Shown piece by piece: positions 1-6,942 of a stretch of DNA of 64,000 nucleotides; the first letter of the stretch is position 1; each line of letters starts with the position of its first letter. The notes beneath the pieces are model-generated. The model did no database searches and had not been told where the DNA came from. It worked only from the letters and a program-made list of their open reading frames with translations. Location of the stretch: contig NZ_JAHYCA010000001.1 in assembly GCF_019430905.1 (NCBI RefSeq), positions 729,095 through 793,094 of the forward strand, in the 5' to 3' direction. Origin of the DNA: Billgrantia antri (GTDB taxonomy: Bacteria; Pseudomonadota; Gammaproteobacteria; Pseudomonadales; Halomonadaceae). Made by a program: the position numbers and the translations under genes.

Positions 1-207
1 GAGCACCTTCTGCTCCGGGAAGGAGTGGATGCTGCCCAGATGCCCGGCGCCATCGGCGATGAAGCGTACCGGGGACTCCTCGATATGCCAGTCCATGCCC
101 GCCTGCTGCCGCCACACCTCCAGCGGTTGATGACGCGAAAGTTGCTGCCCGAGGCCATGCCAGGGGGTGTCGCCGACGTAAGCCATCTGTTCGATCTGAT
201 GTGCCAT
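1..207 (-). CDS. DUF932 (phage/plasmid-like TIGR03299) protein, N-terminal part only
   Basis: The 69 codons seen begin MAHQIEQMAYVGDTPWHGLG, which is the characteristic start of the DUF932 / TIGR03299 phage-plasmid protein family. Members are carried by plasmids, ICEs and prophages and their biochemical role is not established. The ATG at 205-207 is preceded by AAGGAGC seven bases upstream, so the start is secure. The reading frame is open to base 1 and the gene continues outside the window. Full-length members are usually several hundred residues. Its presence says the DNA left of the window is also mobile. The family call rests on the N-terminal motif only. Confidence 0.8.
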   Translation of the reverse strand, partial: MAHQIEQMAYVGDTPWHGLGQQLSRHQPLEVWRQQAGMDWHIEESPVRFIADGAGHLGSIHSFPEQKVL

Positions 208-311
208 GGGTATTGCTCCTTGATTGTCGAGATCACGGCATAGCAGCCCGCCACCTAAGGGCAGCGGGCCATGCGCGCGCGAGTTGAGGGAAACAGGGAT
301 GAGCGTAGGGG

Positions 312-644
312 TCAGTCCACCACGGGACGGAAAGAGTGGCCGCAGTCGCGGCACAGATGGTTGTCGAGCACCTTGTCGTCAAGCTGTGCGCCGAGACGTG
401 CGCCGGTGACGCCGCCAGCGGCGCAGCCAATCAGGCCGCCCAGGACGGCGCCGGTGATGCTCCCGACACTGATACCAATAGGACCGGCCATTGCTCCTAC
501 GATGGCGCCAGTCTTGGCACCGCTGAAGGCACCAGCCGATCCTGAAGCCATGCCGGCGGCAGCGCCGGTAACACCGCATACCTTGCGGCCGTGATGTCGA
601 ACAATGACGTGATGTGAGCCACAGCTTGGGCAGCTTGTGGACAT
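312..644 (-). CDS. Small protein with two zinc-ribbon halves flanking a glycine-zipper segment
   Basis: This is a 110-residue protein. The ATG at 644 is chosen over upstream starts because GGAGGT sits seven bases before it. The N-terminus carries CPSCGSHH (CxxC) and the C-terminus CRDCGHSF (CxxC), which together could form one zinc-binding unit. Between them is a stretch rich in Gly, Ala and Ile with GxxxG spacing, of the glycine-zipper kind that usually sits in membranes. No catalytic residues are seen. The function is unknown. Membrane association and zinc binding are inferred from composition and motifs. It is transcribed in the same direction as the DUF932 gene, 104 bp away. Confidence 0.6.
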   Translation of the reverse strand: MSTSCPSCGSHHVIVRHHGRKVCGVTGAAAGMASGSAGAFSGAKTGAIVGAMAGPIGISVGSITGAVLGGLIGCAAGGVTGARLGAQLDDKVLDNHLCRDCGHSFRPVVD

Positions 645-1100
645 GGGAGTACCTCCATGATGAACACTGAGAACCCAGTCGTTTGGGGCTTCATCGTGGT
701 AGTACAGGGCTGAGATTTTTTTGAATCGTGTCCAGCGAATGGCCCTGGTGTATTTTTCTACACCCACAATCAATGCAATGAGCAGGTAATATAAATCAAG
801 AGCAAATCTTTAAGAATTAAGTAAGAGCAGGCCTAGATTTTTTATGAATTCCCAAGTAAACCGCGGCACACTTACTGCACAAGCTTTAGGATATCGTTAA
901 TATATACATTTAGCAACTCCCACCAAAAACTAATAAATTACGACATGGAAATATCGACAAATAGACCGATCTATCTAGAAAGATTTAATTAAACGCAATG
1001 ATCTCACAACACTAATCAAAACCCATTAAATCCGAAAAACGTTTTGGTGAGCCTTTAGGGGAAAATCGCCAGCATGGAATAATGACAAGGAGGCATAGGG
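645..1100. other. AT-rich intergenic region
   Basis: No convincing gene lies in these 456 bases. From about 780 to 1080 the GC content drops to roughly one third by eye, against more than 60% in the chromosome to the right. Short A/T runs, a TTAATTAA site and a near-palindrome (GAAAAACGTTTTGG, near 1037) are present. A strong ribosome-binding site (AAGGAGG) at the right edge serves the gene starting at 1101. The region could hold a promoter or a replication origin for the neighbouring HUH-type protein, but nothing in the sequence proves it. Confidence 0.5.
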
Positions 1101-1787
1101 ATGTCTTATCAGAAAAAACGGTCTACAGAGAACACCAATCATACTCTTCACTACGCACCAACGTTTGAGCCCGAGCCTGGCGTATCCCTCCCTGTCCTGA
1201 CAGAGAAAGGGCCTTTAGTAACAAGCTACCTGGACACGCTGTACAGGGTGGTTAAAGATGCCATGAATGATCATGGCCGAGTGCTCCTTGTGCGATGCGA
1301 CCTTTACTGCCCCAGAGAGATGCCACTTTCTGACAACGCACATACCAATGAGTTTGCAGATAAATTCATTGCCTCAGTCAAGAGCAAGGTTAAAGCGGAC
1401 ATGCGCCGTAAGAAAAGCCCTCACAAGCCAGCTGTCCGCTTTGTAATGGCACGAGAGTACAGCACATGCAACCGGCCACACTATCACCTGGCGCTGCTTC
1501 TTAATGGACACGCTTATCGCGCACTGGGAACATTTGACTATAACGGAGACAATCTCTTTTGGAAGATTGCAGAAGCGTGGGCGAGCGCATGGAATATACC
1601 GGTTGAAATGGCGATGACTAGAGTTTATTACCGTTGGGGAAAGCGTGGCGTCTCAGTATATCGGCTAAACCCAGAAGATAACTATGTAAATTTTCCTGCT
1701 GCATTCCAACGTTGCAGCTACTTGTGCAAGGCTGCTACTAAGCGCTTCGGAAATGGCTCCAGGGGGCTACTCTCTAGCAAATCTTAA
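1101..1787 (+). CDS. Inovirus Gp2-like / YagK-YfjJ domain protein, probable HUH-type replication protein
   Basis: This 228-residue protein resembles the YagK/YfjJ C-terminal family (inovirus-type Gp2), found in filamentous-phage-like elements and satellites. Residues 116-135 contain the family stretch with R-P-H-Y-H-L-A-L-L-L-N. His127 and His129 form an H-U-H pair preceded by a conserved TCNRP segment. Near the C-terminus, Tyr207 with Lys210 and Lys214 gives a Y-x2-K-x3-K arrangement of the kind that carries the nicking tyrosine in HUH endonucleases. The ATG has AAGGAGG ten bases upstream. Codons and base composition are AT-rich, unlike the chromosome. The family call is fairly safe; rolling-circle nicking is inferred. 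Confidence 0.75.
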   Translation: MSYQKKRSTENTNHTLHYAPTFEPEPGVSLPVLTEKGPLVTSYLDTLYRVVKDAMNDHGRVLLVRCDLYCPREMPLSDNAHTNEFADKFIASVKSKVKADMRRKKSPHKPAVRFVMAREYSTCNRPHYHLALLLNGHAYRALGTFDYNGDNLFWKIAEAWASAWNIPVEMAMTRVYYRWGKRGVSVYRLNPEDNYVNFPAAFQRCSYLCKAATKRFGNGSRGLLSSKS

Positions 1788-1969
1788 GAATTGAAATTTA
1801 GTACACCTTATATTTATTATATGGAACATTACGGCAGTCACGGGAAAAAGCAGGGTTTTACGCTGGCCGACGACTAATGCCGGATTTTAGAATCCGTTTC
1901 ACTACACAAAACTATTAACCTGCCTTCAATTAGAACTGTTCATTTTTAATCACCAATAAGGAGTTATCC

Positions 1970-2323
1970 ATGCACCCCTTCCGTTTCCGGACAGACACCA
2001 ACCGTATCTTCACAGGCCCCGCTCGGACAAGTGTAAGACCATCTAACAGCCCATTACCTTGGCAGGATCGTACCAATGCTAAGGACGAAAGCCAACGGCG
2101 ACTTGATGTGATGGAGCGAGATGAACCCAAGCGACGGCTGATCCGGGATGCCAAGGCGCTGGCCAAAATCCGTAAGATTACCCAGGCACAGATGGCCGAG
2201 GAGATGGGAGTGCCGCATCGCACACTGGAAGAATGGCTGCAGTTCCGGCGAATGCCGAAATCACCGGGCACGACGCTAATCCGCCGGTGGGTCGACACCC
2301 ACCGGAGCAAAACAACTGGATGA
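1970..2323 (+). CDS. Helix-turn-helix (XRE-like) protein of the left element
   Basis: This 117-residue protein has a basic, disordered first half. The second half contains a helix-turn-helix of the kind QAQMAEEMGVPHRTLEEWLQ at about residues 72-91. Its ATG has AAGGAG eight bases upstream. Such HTH proteins in small integrated elements usually control transcription, or act as DNA-binding partners for replication or excision. It lies between the Gp2-like gene and the convergent ATPase gene. The specific target cannot be told from the sequence. Confidence 0.6.
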   Translation: MHPFRFRTDTNRIFTGPARTSVRPSNSPLPWQDRTNAKDESQRRLDVMERDEPKRRLIRDAKALAKIRKITQAQMAEEMGVPHRTLEEWLQFRRMPKSPGTTLIRRWVDTHRSKTTG

Positions 2324-2434
2324 CTTGCCGAGGAAATACCCCTGAATCACGTAAAAACATGGCTTTTATGGCAAAAAAATCACTCAAGACATCCAGCCAT
2401 CCTGCCTACAGGCGCGCATCACGCCTGTATCCTG

Positions 2435-4081
2435 CTAGATACTACTCAGAGGGGTAGTGTTCCACTGGTGGTATAACTGCGAGGGACATTTCTCAATCCT
2501 GCGATAAAAAACTCCATGCTTACCCTTTCGCACGGGCGGACCTACCCGCACACCATGCGCTTCCAACAAGGCACCACAGCTATCCAGTTTAGCTCCCAAG
2601 TGACGAGGGCTACGCGGCCAATCCTTTTCCTCAGTATGATCAGGACGGTAGTCATTTAGTCTCTCAAGAAACTGCCCTACGGGTATATCCAGGCAGTCCT
2701 CGCCGGAAGCGCCCAGAAAATCCCTGACAGCGACGGCGACAGGATGCTCAGAGAGCTCTAGTGAAAATCTTCGCTTCATGCTCGCCTGAACCTGATAATC
2801 AAAATCTTCGGCACTACAACCAAGTGCTTCTGCCACACTAATGCCAATACGGTAAAAATCAATCATACCAGCTGGGCATGATGTCGGGCTGATAGATTTC
2901 CAGTTGCCATGAACGTACCCCAACAACTTCACCAAGCTCGCAAAAGCGAAACTCGCGTGGTGACCCACTTGGTTAAAGTAATTCTCTTTGATATTTTCGA
3001 TTCGAGGTAACTGAACAAGAAGGCTGCGATCTGCCAAGTCGGGCCAAGTGATAACACTTTCAGAACTGTTCAACAAAATCGGATGAGAAAGCATGACATT
3101 TGCAACTATCTCCTTCTTGGATGAGCTAATATCAGTTAATTTCCCCTCAAGCAGTGACAGGAGTGCACCCTGAACTTTTTGGCTCAGCTCATCGACCTTA
3201 TCTAAGCTAATAACATTATCTCGCTTTCCAATCTCATTTACTTGCTTAAAGGTTGTGGGTGTATCAACTATCAAATATTCAAAGCTTGGATCAATTAAAT
3301 CCTTCAGAATAGTTTGCAAAGTGCTTTTACCACTGCGGCGCTCCCCAACGATCTCCAGAAGAACATTATTGGCCTCAGGGTGAAGGCTGGTTACAAGCCA
3401 CGCCGCCACCAATAACCGGCTATTATTAGGAACATTTAGCTTATCCAAAAGACACAACAATGGCTGGAGTTGCACTTCCCCAAAAAATGCCTGGTAGCAC
3501 GGAGGCTTAGCATTATTCAAACGAATATACCCTATCGCACAGGGGATATGGTTGGGACGGAAATATCCTCCGTTTGGCTGGATTTCTATCACCCCACCAG
3601 GGGTTATCAAGAATAGCTGACCCTGATCACCACAGACCGTCAACCCTATAGCTACAAGGAGATTGGGAGTTTCGGTCGTATCCCCTTCGATAACCCCAAG
3701 CGCTTGCTCTATATCACCTTTATTAACTGAAATTCCAGAAGCGTGATATGCAATGCTCTGAACGACACTGACCAATTGCTGCGCCTCTAAGGGAGTCGCC
3801 TGCAGTGTTTTACGGTTGACCAATAATGATGTACCTCGTGGCGTGACACCTTTATAGAAACTTTCCCGCAGCAGCCCGTAAATAGCCTCTACCTTGCGAT
3901 CCTTGCGATTGCGTCGAGGCAGTTGGCTACCTTGTGGCTGAAGCTGAACACAGCCAACCTGACCTGAAGATCCTATTACTTCATGAGACAAACCCTCATC
4001 TACCCTTTGTCTAGTAGATAAAGTAGTCCTACACTCACCTATTTCGGAGTTGTGATAATAAATCCCGCTAACTCTGCCCAC
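2435..4081 (-). CDS. Phage/plasmid-type helicase-like P-loop ATPase
   Basis: This 548-residue protein has a Walker A motif GERRSGKST at residues 246-254. A hydrophobic strand with acidic residues follows (VISLDKVDEL, about 290-299). A segment ILLNSS...WPDLADRSLLVQLP at about 336-359 matches the sensor and arginine-finger region of ATPases found in phage and plasmid primase-helicases. The N-terminal 200 residues show no recognisable primase or TOPRIM motif. Translation appears to start at GTG 4081, with GAGGGG just upstream. It is probably the replicative helicase or DNA-transfer ATPase of the left element. AT-rich codon use marks it as foreign. Confidence 0.6.
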   Translation of the reverse strand: MGRVSGIYYHNSEIGECRTTLSTRQRVDEGLSHEVIGSSGQVGCVQLQPQGSQLPRRNRKDRKVEAIYGLLRESFYKGVTPRGTSLLVNRKTLQATPLEAQQLVSVVQSIAYHASGISVNKGDIEQALGVIEGDTTETPNLLVAIGLTVCGDQGQLFLITPGGVIEIQPNGGYFRPNHIPCAIGYIRLNNAKPPCYQAFFGEVQLQPLLCLLDKLNVPNNSRLLVAAWLVTSLHPEANNVLLEIVGERRSGKSTLQTILKDLIDPSFEYLIVDTPTTFKQVNEIGKRDNVISLDKVDELSQKVQGALLSLLEGKLTDISSSKKEIVANVMLSHPILLNSSESVITWPDLADRSLLVQLPRIENIKENYFNQVGHHASFAFASLVKLLGYVHGNWKSISPTSCPAGMIDFYRIGISVAEALGCSAEDFDYQVQASMKRRFSLELSEHPVAVAVRDFLGASGEDCLDIPVGQFLERLNDYRPDHTEEKDWPRSPRHLGAKLDSCGALLEAHGVRVGPPVRKGKHGVFYRRIEKCPSQLYHQWNTTPLSSI

Positions 4082-4228
4082 AGCTCACCCCTCATACCGA
4101 CCTCGGCCAACCATTTTAGCCTGTAACACTTAAGCCCAAGCAAAACGCTCTCTGTGCAATCAGGTTTTTCTGGCCCGGGAGATGGACCATATCGGCCATC
4201 TTAAATCAAGCACACAACATGCCCGACA

Positions 4229-4834
4229 TCATTTTATTCGATGCTTTTCCTGCCAGTTTTTACTTTTGATGTTATCTTCCAGACTTGCGGGTATAAGCTC
4301 CTTTCCTGGCTCACCTGGAAGCAGGCTACCTTGCTGTATAGTTTCAATCCTTTCAATTGCTTGCCTATTCACTACAACAGTAAGGTCAGCAACCATCGGC
4401 ACCCAGTCAACCACTACGCCTAGCTCCTTCACTTTCACCTTGAAGGTATGCCATGTATCTGAACGCATGGTGACTCCCGGCCTTTCGCCGCGGGTGACGA
4501 TGGCTTTAGTCAACCCGATGCAGTCAGCAAAGTCTTGCTGGTTCATGCTAAGTGCTGCGCGGGAAATTCGCATGGCCGCTGCATCAAGCTCTCCCCCTGT
4601 CATATAGAGCCTTACGCTATCAAGCGTGCTAAATACATCCAGCTCTACTCCCCTTTGCCGCAAGACGTAAATCAACCTGACGAGGGTGTCTGCACGCATA
4701 GCCATGTCGGGCTTTTCATTGCGCGCGATAACTATTTTTGTAACCCCTAGCTCGGCCGCCAACCCACTCTGCGTCAGTTGCACCGCTGCCCTCGCCATAC
4801 GAAGCCCGATGGCCAATCTCGTCGTCTCGTACAT
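4229..4834 (-). CDS. Repressor-like protein with two tandem XRE helix-turn-helix units
   Basis: This 201-residue protein is built from an internal duplication. Residues 9-66 and 88-145 align along their length, for example LGVTKIVIARNEKPDMAMRADT against IGLTKAIVTRGERPGVTMRSDT in short blocks. Each unit is a lambda-repressor-like HTH. The last 55 residues are unlike either copy and may mediate oligomerisation. The gene is divergent from a small HTH gene at 4927, an arrangement typical of a CI/Cro-like decision switch. It is the likely repressor of the left element. The role is inferred from structure and position. Confidence 0.65.
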   Translation of the reverse strand: MYETTRLAIGLRMARAAVQLTQSGLAAELGVTKIVIARNEKPDMAMRADTLVRLIYVLRQRGVELDVFSTLDSVRLYMTGGELDAAAMRISRAALSMNQQDFADCIGLTKAIVTRGERPGVTMRSDTWHTFKVKVKELGVVVDWVPMVADLTVVVNRQAIERIETIQQGSLLPGEPGKELIPASLEDNIKSKNWQEKHRIK

Positions 4835-4926
4835 GTCGCTTGACTCCTCCGCAAAGCCCTCTATGATGTCTCAATAGTATCCGATCGATATGTTTTGTGG
4901 CAACAGTCGGAGTCAGGAGAGTCACC
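4835..4926. promoter_or_regulatory. Divergent control region between tandem-HTH repressor and small HTH gene
   Basis: This 92-bp gap separates two divergent regulator genes and must hold both promoters. It contains the near-palindrome TATCCGATCGATA around 4877-4890, a candidate operator. A clear ribosome-binding site (GTCAGGAGAG) serves the rightward gene. Promoter boxes are too weak to assign by eye. Confidence 0.4.
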
Positions 4927-5094
4927 ATGAGAGCCGAAGCATACGTCAAAACAAGCCAGCTCTACCGGAGGTACGGCCGCTCAACACGCACGCACCACCG
5001 CTGGCAGCGCTCGCTGGGCTTTCCCATGCACGCCATCCCCGGAAACCACGATGCTGAGTCACGGTGGAAAGAGAGGGTGTCCAATTCTGGGTAG
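4927..5094 (+). CDS. Small HTH DNA-binding protein (AlpA/Cro-like)
   Basis: This 55-residue protein starts at the ATG at 4927, preceded by CAGGAGAG; an in-frame start at 4897 lacks a ribosome-binding site. The segment LYRRYGRSTRTHHRWQRSLG (about residues 12-31) reads as a winged-helix or AlpA-type HTH. Its position opposite the tandem-HTH repressor and upstream of excisionase- and integrase-like genes suggests a Cro-like or activator role. The short length limits certainty. Confidence 0.5.
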   Translation: MRAEAYVKTSQLYRRYGRSTRTHHRWQRSLGFPMHAIPGNHDAESRWKERVSNSG

Positions 5095-5198
5095 TTCGCC
5101 ATCCACAATTGCCCGCGTGATGTAGCAAAGATAACTAATCCCATGGCTTTGCCGTCGACAGCAACAGCAAATTAAGCAACCTAGTGAGGGGGGCACGT

Positions 5199-5537
5199 AT
5201 GACTAAAGGGTTACTGCGCCCGGATCAGGTCGCTGAATGGTTGGGCATGAGCCCGAGCTGGGTGTACGGCAATAAGCACCGCATCGGCTTCGTCCAGATA
5301 GGCACCGCTGTGCGCTTTGAGCATAGCGCAGTAGAGAGGTACGCTGAGAGCTGCAAGCGCGGTCCTCAGCCTGAGGAACGCGACACATGGGAATCACAGT
5401 CAGATACAGGGAAAAGAGGAACCGGTGGGTGGTCACGGAAACGTACCACGGTCACCGATATCAACGAACGTTTGCGGGGAATCGAGAGGGGGAGCGACAG
5501 GCGAGGGAGTACGCAGCGAAGCGCCAGGCGGAGCTGA
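5199..5537 (+). CDS. Excisionase/AlpA-like HTH protein overlapping the integrase gene
   Basis: This 113-residue protein starts at ATG 5199, preceded by GAGGGGGG. Residues 1-60 form a MerR/AlpA-type HTH (RPDQVAEWLGMSPSWVYGNK, then VRFEHSAVERYA). Such proteins act as excisionases or as activators of integrase genes. The remaining 50 residues are polar, rich in Arg, Ser, Thr and Gly, and overlap the start of the integrase gene by 151 bp in another frame. The tail probably has no folded structure. Position directly upstream of int supports a recombination-directionality role, which is inferred. Confidence 0.6.
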   Translation: MTKGLLRPDQVAEWLGMSPSWVYGNKHRIGFVQIGTAVRFEHSAVERYAESCKRGPQPEERDTWESQSDTGKRGTGGWSRKRTTVTDINERLRGIERGSDRRGSTQRSARRS

Positions 5538-6403
5538 ACGAAGCGGCTTTCCAGGGTGAGGCTATGGGGCGCCAACCGCGGCGCACCTTCATCGAGGGGC
5601 TCGAGCGATGGATCGACGAGTACGACGTGGCCAGTCAGACGAAGGCCATCCGCCCGGTGGCACGCTACATGGGCGACCGGGTACTGCTCGGAATGGACAG
5701 CGTCGACAAGGCCCGCGAGATGGCCCGAGACCTTCGCAAGCAGGGGCGTGCACAGAGCACCATCAACAACCATTTGCAGGTGGTCAAGCGGGTGCTGAAC
5801 CTTGCCTATCGGGAATGGGGCTGGCTGGACCGCCCCCTGGGCGACAAGATTCGCAAGAAGATGCCCAAGAACGAACGGCATGTGTACCTGACCATCGAGC
5901 AGGTGAGCCAGCTGCTACAAGCCATCCCCGATCACTCGATTGTCGAGAAGCGGGTGATCGCCCTGGCAGCGCTCACCGGGCTGCGCCAAGGCGAGCTGCT
6001 GGCTCTGGACCCCCAGAACGTCCAAGGTGGTCGCATTCTGCTGCGACCAGACCAGACGAAGAGCGGCAAGGCCCGAGTGGTGCCGGTACCGGAGGATGCC
6101 AGGCCCTGGCTGGAAGAACTGCCCTTCGCTACGACCTATCATCGGCTGCGAACGGTGTGGGAACAGGCTCGCCAGGCCGTGGGGCGGCCCGATCTACGCT
6201 TTCACGACCTGCGCCACAGCTATGCCAGCATGCTGGCCCAGGCCGGCGAGAGCATGACCACGGTGCGCGACCTGCTGGGGCATTCCAGCCTGATTGTCAC
6301 CAGCCGCTACTCGCACATGTTCGATGCGGGTCTGGACGATATCGGCTCCCGCCTGCCGAGCTTGAGCGGGGCCTTCTGCGACCAAACTGCGACCACGCAC
6401 TAG
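5387..6403 (+). CDS. int: Tyrosine recombinase / phage integrase of the left element
   Basis: This 338-residue integrase has an N-terminal arm-binding domain (about 1-50), a core-binding SAM-like domain (about 65-150) and a catalytic domain. Catalytic residues are visible: Arg200 (LTGLRQGE), Lys225 or Lys228, His273-x-x-Arg276 (HDLRHSYA), His299 (LGHSS) and the nucleophile Tyr308 (SRYSHMF). All expected residues are present, so the enzyme looks intact. The gene ends 50 bp before a 62-bp fragment of tRNA-Leu, its likely attachment site. The first 151 bp overlap the HTH gene upstream. It should catalyse insertion and excision of the left element at tRNA-Leu. Confidence 0.9.
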   Translation: MGITVRYREKRNRWVVTETYHGHRYQRTFAGNREGERQAREYAAKRQAELNEAAFQGEAMGRQPRRTFIEGLERWIDEYDVASQTKAIRPVARYMGDRVLLGMDSVDKAREMARDLRKQGRAQSTINNHLQVVKRVLNLAYREWGWLDRPLGDKIRKKMPKNERHVYLTIEQVSQLLQAIPDHSIVEKRVIALAALTGLRQGELLALDPQNVQGGRILLRPDQTKSGKARVVPVPEDARPWLEELPFATTYHRLRTVWEQARQAVGRPDLRFHDLRHSYASMLAQAGESMTTVRDLLGHSSLIVTSRYSHMFDAGLDDIGSRLPSLSGAFCDQTATTH

Positions 6404-6424
6404 AAAGAGGGAGTGTAGAAACAC

Positions 6425-6451
6425 AAACAGCCGCTCGTAAGCGACTGTTTT
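6425..6451 (+). terminator. Terminator-like hairpin after the left integrase
   Basis: AAACAGCCGCT (6425-6435) pairs with AGCGACTGTTT (6440-6450) with one mismatch around a CGTA loop, and the 3' arm ends in a run of T. It lies between the integrase stop codon and the tRNA fragment, where a rho-independent terminator is expected. Confidence 0.55.
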
Positions 6452-6453
6452 CC

Positions 6454-6515
6454 AAGTGGTACCGGCGGTCGGACTCGAACCGACAAGGGCTTGCACCCGG
6501 CGGAGTTTGAATCCG
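6454..6515. repeat. Attachment-site direct repeat: 3' half of tRNA-Leu (copy 1)
   Basis: These 62 bp are identical to 17198-17259 except at 6505 (G for T). They cover the tRNA-Leu(CAA) from its CCA end through the variable and T arms into the anticodon stem-loop. Sequence identity stops right after the anticodon stem, as expected when integration occurs inside the tRNA gene. The 5' half of the tRNA is absent here, so this is not a functional tRNA. It marks the boundary between two integrated elements. Confidence 0.93.
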
Positions 6516-6942
6516 ATACAAAGACATTTAAATCAAAGGTTTATGCAATACATTTAAGAAAATACCAATACCAGTCCCAATACTTAACGTGTGCTTGGGT
6601 GATCTCGGATGCCACCTCCTGCCACGCTTGCAAGCCACTCGGAAGCGCGATGCGTTCGGTCGTGGGCTGCTCGAGCTCCTGGCTCGTCAGAAATAACGGC
6701 TCCCCCATTCCCTGCCTCGGTAGCTGCCATAAAGCCCGAAGGTAACGCCACATGTGCCACCAGCACCTGGGCGAAGTCAGTCCAAGACTTACCATCTCCC
6801 CTTCACGGGGGAGTGGTAGACTGGCACCAGTCATGCCCGTCGTGAGACGCGCTCCTCTCCTGGTCAACCTCGACCTCTCCAGGTCCGCATCTCCTAGGGC
6901 GTGCTTCATCAGCACTAAGCAAACCTTCGAGAGGATGAAGAT
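6516..6942. other. Distal end of the P4-like element, no confident gene
   Basis: This stretch of 427 bases begins AT-rich (6516-6595) and contains GTCCCAATA at 6574-6582, the same nine-mer found twice beside the integrase start, so it is probably an integrase arm site. A leftward open frame of 55 codons (6541-6708) ends with an aromatic-rich tail and has only a weak ribosome-binding site; I do not call it. A ribosome-binding region (GAGAGGATG) at the right edge serves the gene at 6943. Confidence 0.5.

Larger units (their letters stand above)
1..6515. mobile_element. Left integrated element(s) ending at the tRNA fragment
   Basis: The genes from DUF932 to the integrase at 5387-6403 are accessory in type: Gp2-like protein, XRE regulators, helicase-like ATPase, AlpA-like protein and integrase. 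Much of the stretch is AT-rich. The right edge is the tRNA-Leu fragment at 6454-6515. I could not find a matching left attachment site, so the element either extends past base 1 or has a decayed left end. The DUF932 and zinc-ribbon genes may belong to a third unit. Confidence 0.6.

Noticed and set aside
1881..1896. CGGATTTTAGAATCCG resembles the tRNA anticodon arm and could be the missing left att site.
   Set aside because: Only the anticodon arm matches; the T arm and acceptor parts seen in the other two att copies are absent, and the inserted A breaks the tRNA loop. A simple palindrome by chance is as likely.
2353..2457. Rightward 34-codon basic frame after the XRE gene.
   Set aside because: No ribosome-binding site, and it runs into the end of the convergent ATPase gene.
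6454..6515. A second tRNA-Leu gene.
   Set aside because: Only the 3' part is present; the D arm and 5' acceptor strand are missing.
6541..6708. Leftward 55-codon frame ending in an aromatic-rich tail.
   Set aside because: The ribosome-binding site is weak, no family is recognised, and it overlaps a likely integrase arm site.
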